This document shows, one piece after another, positions 1 to 8,487 of a DNA stretch of 17,552 nucleotides. The number at the start of each line of letters is the position of its first letter. Within the stretch, counting starts at the first letter, position 1. The DNA is from Candidatus Sulfopaludibacter sp. SbA3 (GTDB taxonomy: Bacteria > Acidobacteriota > Terriglobia > 2-12-FULL-54-10): assembly GCA_945865705.1 (NCBI GenBank), contig CAMBEY010000026.1, positions 1 through 17,552 on the forward strand, in the 5' to 3' direction. Under the pieces are notes generated by a model. That model saw nothing but the letters and a program-made list of their open reading frames with translations, was not told the origin of the DNA and made no database searches. The position numbers and the translations under genes are program-made.

Positions 1-784
1 CGGGAGGATACAAGGCCGGCGCAACAGGCTCGCTCAAGGGCTTGGCGGAGGTGATCGCTATTCTTTTTCCACGAAACCCTGTATATATGCCTGGCCAAGG
101 AGTAAAGCCACGGAAACGGTTATAGATTTGCGAAGAGGTCCACGTCCAATCAATCAGGCCATCTTCTTTCTTGAGTAACGGCGCTTTCGAGGCCCGACTG
201 TCGTCCTGCGCTTGCGGATGCAGTCGGCCCGCAACAACTCCTTCGATCGTCTCTTGCATCAAGTCCGCCCCGGCGACGCTCATGCGCTCTGCCAACTGCG
301 GTGCGGTTTCCTCTGGGCCGATAGCGGTTTCCCATTGCAGCAACATGGGGCCGGTATCCATTCCCGGGTCCATCAGCATGGTGGTGTTTCCAGTTTTTGA
401 TTCGCCGTTAGCGATAGCCCATTGAATGGGTGCGGCACCTCGGTACGCGGGGAGCAGAGAAGCGTGCAAATTAATACAGCCATATTGAGGGAGTGCCAGT
501 AGCCACGGCGGTAGAATCTGCCCGTATCCCACCACGACCATCATGTCGGGACGCAGGACTTCCAGAATCGCGCGCGACTCGTCGCGCCGAATGCGCTCAG
601 GCTGCTCGACGCGCAGCCCCATCTGCTGCGCGGCCTCTTTCACTGGCGGAGCTTGCAGCGCTTGCTCGCGCCCCACAGGGCGATCCGGCTGCGTGCATAC
701 GGCGACGATCTCGTGTCCCGCAGCCACCAGCCGTTGCAACGTCGGGATTGCGAATTTCGGAGAGCCTGCAAAGACTATTTTCAT
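1..784 (-). CDS. fmt: Methionyl-tRNA formyltransferase, 3' end cut by window edge
   Basis: Formylates the amino group of Met-tRNA(fMet) from 10-formyl-tetrahydrofolate, making the bacterial initiator tRNA in the cytoplasm. Translation from the ATG at 784 is open for 261 codons to the left edge. It begins MKIVFAGSPKFAIPTLQRL, the usual N-terminal formyltransferase fold. The catalytic core is clear: NLHASLLPAYRGAAPIQWAI at about residues 124-143 carries the Asn and His of the active site, and MDPGMDTGPML (about 157-167) carries the catalytic Asp. DGLIDWTW and RGFTPWPG, near the start of the C-terminal tRNA-binding domain, are also visible. Full-length family members are about 310 residues, so roughly 50 residues lie outside. 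It follows def by 57 bp; def-fmt is a classic gene pair, since the two enzymes add and remove the same formyl group. No strong Shine-Dalgarno sequence precedes the start, so co-transcription with def is likely. Confidence 0.96.
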   Translation of the reverse strand, partial: MKIVFAGSPKFAIPTLQRLVAAGHEIVAVCTQPDRPVGREQALQAPPVKEAAQQMGLRVEQPERIRRDESRAILEVLRPDMMVVVGYGQILPPWLLALPQYGCINLHASLLPAYRGAAPIQWAIANGESKTGNTTMLMDPGMDTGPMLLQWETAIGPEETAPQLAERMSVAGADLMQETIEGVVAGRLHPQAQDDSRASKAPLLKKEDGLIDWTWTSSQIYNRFRGFTPWPGIYTGFRGKRIAITSAKPLSEPVAPALYPP

Positions 785-841
785 GGAACGGATTTGAGAG
801 TAACGCAGATCAGTTCGAATGTCGTCAATCGAACCAATGGG

Positions 842-1354
842 CTAAGCCCACTCTCCAGCCTTTGTCAGTTTCTTGATCTTGCGAACAATCAACTCACGCT
901 TGAGCGTACTCAAATGCGAAAGATAGAGCCTACCGTTGAGATGGTCCGTCTCATGGCAGAAGGCGCGGGCGAGTAGTTCCTCGCCGGTCATGGTGAATTC
1001 CTTGCCTTTGGCATCGCGAGCGCGTACCGTGGCGCGCATGGGGCGCGTGAGTTTCTCGCGGAAATCCGGCACGCTCAGGCAGCCCTCTTCTTCCGTCTGC
1101 TTACCTTCCGTGGCGATGATCACGGGATTGCACAGCACGATTTTCTGATCAGGGTCTTTGCCGAATGTAATGTCAATCACCGCGATATGTTTGGAGACGC
1201 CAATTTGCGGCGCTGCCAGCCCCACGCCCTTGGCCGCATACATGGAATCGAACATGTCTTCGACGAGCTTCTGCAACTGCTTGTCGTAGGCGGTAATAGG
1301 CTCAGCAACTTTACTGAGTACTTCCGCCCCATATTTCACGATTGGGTGAACCAT
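842..1354 (-). CDS. def: Peptide deformylase
   Basis: Metal-dependent hydrolase that removes the formyl group from the N-terminal methionine of nascent proteins at the ribosome. The 170-residue length is normal for the family. All three metal and catalytic motifs are present in order: GVGLAAPQIG (residues 43-52), EEGCLSVP (89-96, with metal-ligand Cys92) and HETDH (134-138, two metal-ligand His and the catalytic Glu). The start MVHPIVKYGAEVL at 1354 matches the typical short N-terminus before motif I. Thr in HETDH, where many members have Ile or Phe, is a minor variation. The gene lies 48 bp after rmuC and 57 bp before fmt, on the same strand. Its functional partner is fmt. Identification is secure. 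Confidence 0.97.
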   Translation of the reverse strand: MVHPIVKYGAEVLSKVAEPITAYDKQLQKLVEDMFDSMYAAKGVGLAAPQIGVSKHIAVIDITFGKDPDQKIVLCNPVIIATEGKQTEEEGCLSVPDFREKLTRPMRATVRARDAKGKEFTMTGEELLARAFCHETDHLNGRLYLSHLSTLKRELIVRKIKKLTKAGEWA

Positions 1355-1402
1355 GAAGTTTTTTCTGCACTCCGCTTGAGATAATTCCCTGCAAATATTC
1401 CG

Positions 1403-2815
1403 TTACTCGGATTCGCTTGCGCCTGCCGCGCGGACACGGATGGGTTTCACTACGTCAGGCCGTGCCGGTGGCGCTGAATCAGCAGGCTCCTCGGCTAAAT
1501 TGGAATTATCCAGTAAGCGAGGAGTACGCCCAATCTGATCAAGCGGCTCGATATCCGGTCCTGCTGTTCCACCCAGTTCCTTCAGCCTTCTGGCCTGCAC
1601 CAGCACCCGGGATTCAAACGATCCGGCCGCTCGATCAAAGCCGTCTACCGCCTTGCCGAGCGACTTACGTATGTCCTCCATGTGCTCAGCGAACTTGGCG
1701 ATGCGAGTGTACAGCTCTCGCCCCAGATCGCTGATCTGTTGGGCGTTCTGCGCTAATTTCTCCTGCTGCCATCCATAGGCGATGGAGCGCAGCAACGCGA
1801 TCAAACTGGTGGGCGTGGCCAACAGTACGCGCCGCTGCCAGCCGTCCTCAATCAACGTCCGGTCGAGTTCGAGCGCGGCGGAAAACAGCGACTCGCCGGG
1901 CATGAACAAAATGACGAAGTCCGTAGTCGCGTCGAGCGTCTCCCAATAGCTCTTTGCACCCAGCCGATTCATATGCTCCCGGACTTGTTGCGCATGACGC
2001 GCCAGATGCACCGACCGCTCTGTCTCGTTGGATGCGTCCGCGGCATCCCGAAAAGAGCTCAGTGGGACCTTGCTGTCGAGCGCGATCCGCCGCCCAGCGG
2101 GCATATTGACAATCATGTCAGGACGCAGGCGTCCGGATTCTGCTTGAAGAGTTTCCTGCTCAGTGAAGTCGCAGTGCGCAGACATGCCCGCCATCTCCAC
2201 CACGCGCCGAAGTCCCAGCTCTCCCCAACTTCCGCGCGCCTGCGGCATGCGCAACGCGGAATCCAAACTACCTGTAACCTTCTGCAATGAGCTGATCTGC
2301 TGCGTCAGTCCCCCGTAGGCTTCCTGGCGTTGCTTCTCCATCTGCGCAATCTGCTGCTCGTAACGAGTAAGCGTTTCCTGCAAAGGCAGGATCAGTCCGC
2401 CGATGGCCTGCTGCCGAAGGTCAAGATCGCCCTTGGCTTCTGTCTGGAGTGTCTGTAGCTTATTGGTTGCCAGCTCCAGAAAGGATTGGTTGTTACTGGC
2501 CAAAGCCTTGTGCGCCAACGCATCGAAGGTATCGCTCAGCTTCCTTTCCGATTCCTGGAAGACGCGCCGCTGTTCCTCTATCATCGTTTGCGCATTTCGC
2601 AGATCAGCTTGCGCGCTGGCCTTCTTCTCGCCCTCCTCGCGGACCTGCTGCTGCAGCGTGGCGAGTTGTTGGTCTTTGCTGAGAACAACGGCATCCAGCG
2701 ACTGCTTTTGTGCCACGGCTTGGGCCTGCGAATCTTTCACGCGGGCCGCCGCAGCCAGCCAAGCAGCGGCGAAACCCGCCGCCAATCCTGATATGAATAG
2801 AATAATTTCAGTCAT
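1403..2815 (-). CDS. rmuC: DNA recombination protein RmuC
   Basis: RmuC-family protein, linked in E. coli to limiting rearrangement at inverted repeats; its predicted nuclease core is of the PD-(D/E)XK type, but its biochemical role is poorly defined. The 470-residue product has one N-terminal membrane segment (about residues 4-24, FISGLAAGFAAAWLAAAARV). A Gln/Glu/Lys-rich coiled coil follows (about 28-180). The conserved RmuC domain then includes GSWGELGLRRVVEMAGM, RPDMIVNMPAGRRIALDSKV (the D-x-K part of the predicted catalytic site) and DFVILFMPGESLFSAAL. The C-terminus is Pro/Ala/Glu-rich and looks disordered. It starts 30 bp after aroC ends, so it is probably in the same transcript. No strong ribosome binding site is visible. 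Confidence 0.93.
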   Translation of the reverse strand: MTEIILFISGLAAGFAAAWLAAAARVKDSQAQAVAQKQSLDAVVLSKDQQLATLQQQVREEGEKKASAQADLRNAQTMIEEQRRVFQESERKLSDTFDALAHKALASNNQSFLELATNKLQTLQTEAKGDLDLRQQAIGGLILPLQETLTRYEQQIAQMEKQRQEAYGGLTQQISSLQKVTGSLDSALRMPQARGSWGELGLRRVVEMAGMSAHCDFTEQETLQAESGRLRPDMIVNMPAGRRIALDSKVPLSSFRDAADASNETERSVHLARHAQQVREHMNRLGAKSYWETLDATTDFVILFMPGESLFSAALELDRTLIEDGWQRRVLLATPTSLIALLRSIAYGWQQEKLAQNAQQISDLGRELYTRIAKFAEHMEDIRKSLGKAVDGFDRAAGSFESRVLVQARRLKELGGTAGPDIEPLDQIGRTPRLLDNSNLAEEPADSAPPARPDVVKPIRVRAAGASESE

Positions 2816-2845
2816 GCTTGCGACTAGCCATTACGATTGAGATTT

Positions 2846-4018
2846 TCAGAACGCGCGAAGTTGCGCCTGGTAGCCGTCAAAATTGCGGCGCGTTTCTTCG
2901 AGTGAATCGCCGCCAAACTTTTCGAGGAAACAGCGCGCCAGCGTCAACGCGACCATGGACTCGGCGGCGACACCGGCGGCTGGCACGACGCACACGTCGG
3001 AGCGCTCGTAGGCCGCCTTCACGATCTCCTTGGTTTCCATGTGTACCGATTGCAGCGGTCGCCGCAGCGTAGAGATGGGCTTCAGGTACCCGCGAACAAT
3101 AAGGTCCTCTCCGTTGGAGATGCCGCCTTCGAGTCCGCCAGCGTGATTTTCGGGCCGCGTGAAGCGTGCCGCTTCGCGGTCGTAGCCAATTTCATCATGG
3201 ACGCGCGAGCCGACAGCCTGTGCATTCTCGATGCCCGTGCCGATCTCGACGGCTTTCACCGCTTGCAGCGACATCACCGCTTGAGCGAGCAGGCCATCGA
3301 GCCGCTCGTCCCAGTTGATGTGGGTGCCGATTCCGGGCGGAACATTGTGCGCCACCACTTCAAAGATGCCGCCGAGTGTATCCCCTGTGCGCAGGATGTC
3401 ATCCACGGCCTTCTTCATTGCTTGTTCGACATCCGGCTCGGTGCAGTTGAAGTTAATCTCGTTCTGCGCGCAGACTTCGCTTATTTGAGCCCAGGTTGGC
3501 TGGCCCTTAATGCGCACATCGCCGACAGCGATGACGTGGCTTAGCACTTCGATTCCGAACTGCGTGAGCAACTGCTTGGCGAGGGCACCAGCGGCCACGC
3601 GCGCCGTGCTCTCGCGAGCACTGGAGCGCTCCAGAATGTAGCGGGCTTCATGCAGATTGTACTTGAGCGATCCGGCCAAGTCAGCGTGTCCAGGGCGCGG
3701 CGGATTCAAGCCGCGATACTTCTCCGCCGTGCTTTCCTGCTCTTCCACGGGAAGCGATTCGGTCCAGTTCTCCCAATCCTTATTCACAATCAGCATGGCG
3801 ATGGGCGCGCCGGTGGACTTGCTGCGCCGCACGCCGGAAAGAAGTTCGGCGGTGTCGGTTTCAATTTTCATGCGACCGCCGCGTCCGTAACCGCCCTGGC
3901 GGCGGCGCAGCTCGCGGTTGATAAAGGCGGGATCAATGGGCACGCCCGCTGGCAGTCCAGAGACCCACGCGACTAGTCCCCGGCCGTGCGATTCACCTGC
4001 TGTGCTGAAACGAAACAT
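2846..4018 (-). CDS. aroC: Chorismate synthase
   Basis: Last step of the shikimate pathway: converts 5-enolpyruvylshikimate-3-phosphate to chorismate using reduced FMN, in the cytoplasm. The 390-residue product begins MFRFSTAGESHGRGLVAWV, which contains family signature 1. It continues with RRQGGYGRGGRMKIETD (substrate and flavin binding), then signature 2 (ERSSARESTARVAAGAL) and signature 3 (RSDVCVVPAAGVAAESM) near the C-terminus. Length and motif order are normal. The gene follows a 125-bp gap after the GT39 gene, the widest gap between uppP-side genes other than uppP-ftsK, so it may have its own promoter there. It is the only aromatic-pathway gene in view, placed between envelope and translation genes. 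Confidence 0.98.
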   Translation of the reverse strand: MFRFSTAGESHGRGLVAWVSGLPAGVPIDPAFINRELRRRQGGYGRGGRMKIETDTAELLSGVRRSKSTGAPIAMLIVNKDWENWTESLPVEEQESTAEKYRGLNPPRPGHADLAGSLKYNLHEARYILERSSARESTARVAAGALAKQLLTQFGIEVLSHVIAVGDVRIKGQPTWAQISEVCAQNEINFNCTEPDVEQAMKKAVDDILRTGDTLGGIFEVVAHNVPPGIGTHINWDERLDGLLAQAVMSLQAVKAVEIGTGIENAQAVGSRVHDEIGYDREAARFTRPENHAGGLEGGISNGEDLIVRGYLKPISTLRRPLQSVHMETKEIVKAAYERSDVCVVPAAGVAAESMVALTLARCFLEKFGGDSLEETRRNFDGYQAQLRAF

Positions 4019-4143
4019 TGATCTGTAATTCGTCCTGATTCAAGAGTTTGGATGATGCGCGCTAAGTCCCAGAGGAGCCTGTGAACTACCGTACATCTTA
4101 TCTAGAATACATTACTTTTAACACGCGTGGCCACACGCGTAGG
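4019..4143 (-). promoter_or_regulatory. Possible promoter region for aroC-rmuC-def-fmt
   Basis: This 125-bp gap is the likeliest place for an internal promoter of the downstream half of the minus-strand run. Reading the minus strand, an AT-rich stretch at about 4095-4121 contains TTAAAA, then TAAGAT 15 nt later. Spacing and match to the sigma-70 consensus are poor, so this is only a candidate. No strong ribosome binding site is seen before the aroC start. A short hairpin at 4123-4140 lies at the upstream end of the same gap. Confidence 0.25.
4123..4140. repeat. Short hairpin after the GT39 gene
   Basis: Seven-bp inverted repeat ACGCGTG / CACGCGT with a GCCA loop, four bases past the GT39 stop codon. 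The same bases can also be read as a direct repeat of ACACGCGT (4121-4128 and 4133-4140). On the minus strand the hairpin is followed by GTTAAAAG, not a T-run, so it is not a convincing intrinsic terminator. It could still slow 3' degradation of the upstream message. Confidence 0.5.
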
Positions 4144-5889
4144 CTACTTATGAAAGGCGGCCGAGGCGGGTAGGGCGTCTTCGCCGCTCACAGGAAGAGC
4201 CCACAGTCGAAGGTGCTGCAATGGAAAAATTGCCAGCGATTGAGCGCCGGGCCTCATTTCATCCACATGAAAATCATCTCGCGCGGCAATGAAAGGGGAG
4301 TTGTCCGCGGGATTGTCCGGGTCCCAGTCTTTGAGTCCGCCTCCAAGATAAAAGCCAAGACCGTAGACCTGACTGCGATGCAAGTATAAGACTCCCATTT
4401 GCTGTGGCTCGATTCCCAGCGAGACCGCACGGTCAGCGACATTGCGGACTGAGGCAATCCCATTGACGGTCGGTGTGAGATAGATCAGCAAGCCTAGCAG
4501 GCAGGCGCAGACCGCTAAGCCGATGGTCCCACCAGCTTCCAAAAGCAATCCACGCCACGCAAGCACCATCGCTCCTGCAATTAAGAGAATGACCACACCC
4601 CATAATTGCAGAGGGATGCTGCTATTTGTGATGGAACTCCACCAGCCCAAGCGGCTGGCCTGCTGAATGGCGTCGGTAAGGCCGGCGGCCAAGGTCTCCG
4701 GCAATATCCAGGAGAACAGGGGGACAAGGAGTAAGGTGGCGGCAGTTAATACGACCGCCGTTTTTCTCCAAGTCGCGGGCATGGCTGACGGAGCGGATGA
4801 TTCGCTGTGATCGGAATCGACAAGCGTGCCAGCCAGTAAAAGACTCAGTGGCGGGAGGAGCGGAAGCAAGTAACCGGGCAGCTTGTTTTCAGCCAGCGAG
4901 AAAAAGATAAACGGCAGCGCCACCCAATAAAGCAGCAGGGCCAGTTTGGGATCGCCGCCGACTGAATGCCCGCCGCCACGAATTGCCCACACCAGCCCCC
5001 AAAGCGAGGCAATCAGCAGTAGTGGCGTCCAAGGATATATCGCCGCAGGAAGTACATAAAAATAGAACCAAACGGATTGCGGGTGCCCGATGATCTCGCC
5101 CGAGGTAAACCGCTGAAAGTTGTGGCGGATGAAAAACTCTTCGATGAATGGCCACCCATTTTGCATGTAGCACAGCACGTACCAGGGAAGCGCAATCAAG
5201 CCATACAGCGCAACGGCGGGCGTGATCAGCATTTGGCGGATCAATGACCAGTCCCGGCGATGCAGTATGCAGGCCAGGACAACTAATCCTGCCAGTCCCA
5301 CCGCCAGCGGTCCTTTGGCCAGCGTTGCCAGTGCCAGCATGGCGTAAAAGGCATAGAGCGCCCAAATCGGGCGCTTGGAATGGAGATGCGAGACATCTTG
5401 CTGCGACGGCGTGTTCGCAGCATCCCCCAACCACCATACGGCAAAGAATGCCAGCGAGGCCGAGAGCGTGGTTGTGAGTAGCATATCCATGGCGGCGGCA
5501 CGAGAGAACCCGATCCAGCCGAGCGAGGTGGCCAATATCAGGCAACTCCATTGCGCCGCGCGCTCGCCACGGAAACGGCGAGCGAACCAGTACCAGTTGC
5601 CCAGAAACATCAACGCAAACAAAGCGGAAGGCAGGCGTGCGGCGAATTCACTAACGCCAAGATGAAAGGCCGTAGCCGCCAGCCAGTAATAGAGTGGCGG
5701 TTTCTCAAACCATAACTCGCCAAACAGACGCGGTGTGATGTAATCGCCGCTCGTGTGCATGGCGCGCGCCACGTCAGCGTAGCGCGGCTCGTCCGGCCCG
5801 ACCAACCCCATGGAGTTCAGGCCGGCCATCATCAGGATATAGGCGGCAATGCCGCACAATATGGACCGAACCATGGAGAGTCTAGGCAT
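4144..5889 (-). CDS. GT39 / ArnT-like membrane glycosyltransferase
   Basis: Integral membrane glycosyltransferase of the PMT/ArnT superfamily, which moves a sugar from a polyprenyl-phosphate carrier to lipid A, another lipid or protein on the periplasmic face. The 581-residue product has a first membrane segment at about residues 9-30. Next is the family's first periplasmic loop with GLVGPDEPRYADVARAM (Asp33-Glu34 in the catalytic acidic position) and LWFEKPPLYYWLAA. About ten further hydrophobic segments follow, with RHNFQRFTSGEIIGHPQS in a soluble loop and ENKLPGYLLPLLPPLSLLLA. A soluble C-terminal part closes the protein, as in ArnT relatives. Donor and acceptor cannot be read from sequence; no Ara4N-synthesis genes are nearby, so the name arnT is not justified. 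It starts 62 bp after mpl. ATG codons at 5889 and 5871 are both possible starts and neither has a clear ribosome binding site. Confidence 0.85.
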   Translation of the reverse strand: MPRLSMVRSILCGIAAYILMMAGLNSMGLVGPDEPRYADVARAMHTSGDYITPRLFGELWFEKPPLYYWLAATAFHLGVSEFAARLPSALFALMFLGNWYWFARRFRGERAAQWSCLILATSLGWIGFSRAAAMDMLLTTTLSASLAFFAVWWLGDAANTPSQQDVSHLHSKRPIWALYAFYAMLALATLAKGPLAVGLAGLVVLACILHRRDWSLIRQMLITPAVALYGLIALPWYVLCYMQNGWPFIEEFFIRHNFQRFTSGEIIGHPQSVWFYFYVLPAAIYPWTPLLLIASLWGLVWAIRGGGHSVGGDPKLALLLYWVALPFIFFSLAENKLPGYLLPLLPPLSLLLAGTLVDSDHSESSAPSAMPATWRKTAVVLTAATLLLVPLFSWILPETLAAGLTDAIQQASRLGWWSSITNSSIPLQLWGVVILLIAGAMVLAWRGLLLEAGGTIGLAVCACLLGLLIYLTPTVNGIASVRNVADRAVSLGIEPQQMGVLYLHRSQVYGLGFYLGGGLKDWDPDNPADNSPFIAARDDFHVDEMRPGAQSLAIFPLQHLRLWALPVSGEDALPASAAFHK

Positions 5890-5951
5890 GTATAGTCGAT
5901 TGTAAACCGGGAACGCAAAAGGCCGGCTCGAAATGGAGGGCCACTTTCAAA

Positions 5952-7397
5952 TTAAGAGTTGCTGGGTGAAATTACTACCATCTTCTGTTGGACCGCTTGG
6001 AGCAGTTTGCCGTGAATTCCTCCGAAGCCGCCGTTGGACATCACCACGATGACGTCCCCGGGCATGACCAACGCGCTAAGGCGCGAGACAATCTGCTCAG
6101 TCGTACTGCCCATCTCTACGGCAACACCGCGACCGGCAATCAGTTTGCTCACATGGTCCAGGTTCATCCGTTCCGATTCCGGTATGCGATCCTGCTTAAA
6201 GACCCCTGCCAGCATTACTTGATCGGCGACAGACAGCGCATCAGCCAATTCGTTCTCAAACACATTGCGGCGCAGCGTGTTAGAGCGTGGTTCCAGAAGA
6301 GCCCATATACGGCGACCGGAAAATTTCGCGCGAGCGGCGTGCAGCGTCTCGCGGATGGCTGTCGGATGATGCGCGAAATCGTCCACTATCGTGACTCCAG
6401 CGGCTTCTCCAACTACCTCCATTCGCCGTCGTACTCCGGCAAACGAGACCATCGCCCTCTCGATCTCGCTCCACGCAATGCCGTAATGTGAGGCCATGGC
6501 TACCGCGCCAAGGACATTGTGGACATTGTGTCGCCCGCTGAGTTGCATCGTGATACGGCCTTTGTGCTGGCCACGAAACGCCACAGCAAACGATGTGCCG
6601 GTGGTGGATGTTTCAATCTCGCTAGCGCGCCAGTCGCCTTGCTCGATTCCGTAGGTCTCTACCGTGCAGAACGCTCGTTCACAGGCTTGGCGGATGATTT
6701 CGCTCTCCGCGCAGGCAGCCAGATATCCGCGGCGCGGAATGAGATTGATCAGCCGCTGAAAGGCCACGGTAACGGCTTCCAGATCGCGATAAATGTCGGC
6801 ATGGTCGAACTCAATGGAAGTAAGTATCGCGGCATCAGGACGATAGTGTAAGAACTTGGGGCCCTTGTCGAAAAAAGCCGTGTCATATTCATCGGCTTCA
6901 ATAATAAAGTAGCGGGAGTCGGCGGGGCCGCTGTCATAACCGCATGGAAAATTATTGGGGACGCCGCCAATCAGGAATCCCGGTTGCAATCCGGCCGAGT
7001 GAAATATCCAACTGAGGATGGAAGTAACAGTGGTCTTCCCGTGAGTACCGGCGATGGCAATCGTTTCGCGGCTGGAGAGGAACAACTCGCGGAGGATTTC
7101 AGGAAGAGAGGCGTAGGGAAGTTTGAGGTCCAGGACGGCCTCCAACTCCGCGTTGCCGCGTGAAATGGCGTTTCCGATGATGGTGAGATCAGGCCGCGAT
7201 TCGAGGTTCTCCGACCGGTAGCCTTCGCAGACGGGTATCTTCATCGCTGCGAGCTGTGTCGAGATAGGAGGGTATATCTCCGCATCCGACCCGGTAACAC
7301 GGTAGCCAGCTTGCTGGAGCAAGCCCGCCAGTGCGCCCATCGCGGTTCCAGCCACGCCGACCAGGTGAACATGCGCGCCGGGTTGCAGAGCGATCAT
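5952..7397 (-). CDS. mpl: UDP-MurNAc:L-Ala-gamma-D-Glu-meso-DAP ligase (murein peptide ligase)
   Basis: ATP-dependent cytoplasmic ligase that joins recycled L-Ala-gamma-D-Glu-meso-DAP tripeptide directly to UDP-MurNAc, by-passing MurC, MurD and MurE. The 481-residue product has the Mur-ligase three-domain order. The N-terminal nucleotide-binding fold is HLVGVAGTAMGALAGLLQQA (residues 11-30). The ATP P-loop is AGTHGKTTV (116-124), followed by GGVPNNF, EADEYDTAFFDKGPKF (168-182) and EFDHADIY. The C-terminal domain contains DDFAHHPTAIRETL and LEPRSNTLRRN. The GGVPNNF and EADEYDTAFFDK region distinguishes Mpl from MurC. Its ATG overlaps the stop codon of the LD-carboxypeptidase gene as ATGA (7394-7397), so it is probably translated by coupling. 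That neighbour makes the Mpl substrate, which supports this call over MurC. Confidence 0.95.
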   Translation of the reverse strand: MIALQPGAHVHLVGVAGTAMGALAGLLQQAGYRVTGSDAEIYPPISTQLAAMKIPVCEGYRSENLESRPDLTIIGNAISRGNAELEAVLDLKLPYASLPEILRELFLSSRETIAIAGTHGKTTVTSILSWIFHSAGLQPGFLIGGVPNNFPCGYDSGPADSRYFIIEADEYDTAFFDKGPKFLHYRPDAAILTSIEFDHADIYRDLEAVTVAFQRLINLIPRRGYLAACAESEIIRQACERAFCTVETYGIEQGDWRASEIETSTTGTSFAVAFRGQHKGRITMQLSGRHNVHNVLGAVAMASHYGIAWSEIERAMVSFAGVRRRMEVVGEAAGVTIVDDFAHHPTAIRETLHAARAKFSGRRIWALLEPRSNTLRRNVFENELADALSVADQVMLAGVFKQDRIPESERMNLDHVSKLIAGRGVAVEMGSTTEQIVSRLSALVMPGDVIVVMSNGGFGGIHGKLLQAVQQKMVVISPSNS

Positions 7398-8401
7398 TTG
7401 GGTTTCTTCTTTAGAGATTTATGCGCGGTCTTCGATTTCTTTTCCGCAGGCCGCACGGCGGGCTCCAGCGTGGTCAGCTTCACCGTGGCATCAGCTTCCA
7501 GCTTCGCGCGGATGCCCAGCGGCAGCGTCAGGCAGTGGCCGGAGTTGTGTCCAAATCTCATCCCGAAGGCGATGGGAATATTCATTCCTTCAAAGGCTTG
7601 CAGAATGACGTTTTGTAGAACCTCATGTGGTGGAGGTCCCAGCGTGCAGCCCGGCATTTCGCCGAAGATTACACCCTTTACGTCCTTGAATTTTCCCGCG
7701 CGGCGCAACTGGAATAACATGCGATCAATACGGTACGGTTTCTCATCAACATCTTCGAGCAACAGAATCGACCCGGCTGTTTCGATTTCTTGCGGCGTGC
7801 CCAGCGTCGCCACCAGTAGTGAGAGGCATCCGCCGGCCAGCCAGCCTGTCGCAGTTCCCGGGCGCAACACGACAGCGTCGGACTCCAGGTGATAGCCCCG
7901 CACCACGTCGGCCAACATCTTTTCCATCATGGTCCGCTCGTAGCCGGACTCCCCGGATGCCAGATCTTTGGTCAACATGGGGCCTTGAAAAGTCACCCAC
8001 CCAAGCGTCTGACTGAGAAACGTCAGCAGTGTGGTGATGTCGCTGTAGCCCATAACAATCTTGGGAGCCAGGCGTTGCAGCCGCTTCAGGTTGCTCCGCT
8101 GCGAGAGTTGTTCTACAACGTAGTTCGAGCCATACCCGCCGCGTGCGCAAAATACGGCACGAATACCAGGGTCCTCAAGTTGCGCCAGCAGCGCCTGCAC
8201 GCGATCAGCGTGCGGCCCCGCGTAAAACTCCTGTCGTGCCAGAGTCTGCGGATGGCAGAGCACACGGTAACCGATCGCCTCCAGTTCACGAATACCCTCA
8301 TCCAACCGGCGACGATCCACAGGGCTGGCCGGAGCCACCAGGCCGATGGCATCGCCTCGTCGCAACGCAATCGGCTTGCGCACCGTTCTCTTGCTCGCCA
8401 T
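7394..8401 (-). CDS. ldcA: LD-carboxypeptidase (peptidase family S66)
   Basis: Cytoplasmic serine peptidase that removes the terminal D-Ala from recycled L-Ala-D-Glu-meso-DAP-D-Ala tetrapeptide, giving the tripeptide used by Mpl. The 335-residue product starts with a basic tail, then GDAIGLVAPASPVDRRRLDE (residues 16-35), the S66 N-terminal motif. The S66 catalytic set is visible: Ser120 in GYSDITTLL, Glu216 in LLLEDVDEKPYRIDRML and His285 in RFGHNSGH. CARGGYGSNYVVEQL (85-99) is the family's substrate-side loop. The C-terminus ends in a Lys-rich tail. A strong AAGGAGG at 8418-8412 precedes the ATG. The gene follows dapF by 86 bp and overlaps mpl by 4 bp. S66 also includes MccF-type microcin-immunity enzymes; the mpl overlap argues for the recycling role. 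Confidence 0.92.
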   Translation of the reverse strand: MASKRTVRKPIALRRGDAIGLVAPASPVDRRRLDEGIRELEAIGYRVLCHPQTLARQEFYAGPHADRVQALLAQLEDPGIRAVFCARGGYGSNYVVEQLSQRSNLKRLQRLAPKIVMGYSDITTLLTFLSQTLGWVTFQGPMLTKDLASGESGYERTMMEKMLADVVRGYHLESDAVVLRPGTATGWLAGGCLSLLVATLGTPQEIETAGSILLLEDVDEKPYRIDRMLFQLRRAGKFKDVKGVIFGEMPGCTLGPPPHEVLQNVILQAFEGMNIPIAFGMRFGHNSGHCLTLPLGIRAKLEADATVKLTTLEPAVRPAEKKSKTAHKSLKKKPK

Positions 8402-8411
8402 TTTGAGCCAC

Positions 8412-8418
8412 CCTCCTT
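8412..8418 (-). promoter_or_regulatory. Strong ribosome binding site for ldcA
   Basis: Minus-strand AAGGAGG, 10 nt before the ATG at 8401. It is the best Shine-Dalgarno match in the minus-strand run. It suggests that ldcA, and mpl through the ATGA overlap, is translated independently of dapF. Confidence 0.75.
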
Positions 8419-8468
8419 GGGATGGGGATGCAGGACTTTGTTCGTGCTACCAGCCTCTGTCATTTCGT

Positions 8469-8480
8469 CACTTGCAAGTG
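8469..8480. repeat. Perfect 12-bp palindrome between dapF and ldcA
   Basis: CACTTGCAAGTG is self-complementary over its full length and lies seven bases past the dapF stop codon, in the 86-bp gap before ldcA. With no loop it is a poor hairpin, so a protein-binding site is as plausible as an RNA structure. Chance occurrence cannot be excluded for one 12-mer. Confidence 0.5.
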
Positions 8481-8487
8481 CAACAAC

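Noticed and set aside
4123..4140. Terminator after the GT39 gene
   Set aside because: The stem is only 7 bp and is followed by GTTAAAAG, not a T-run; kept only as a hairpin.
7394..8401. Microcin C immunity protein (MccF) for the S66 peptidase
   Set aside because: The S66 fold is shared, but the 4-bp overlap with mpl and proximity to dapF point to murein recycling; no microcin genes are present.
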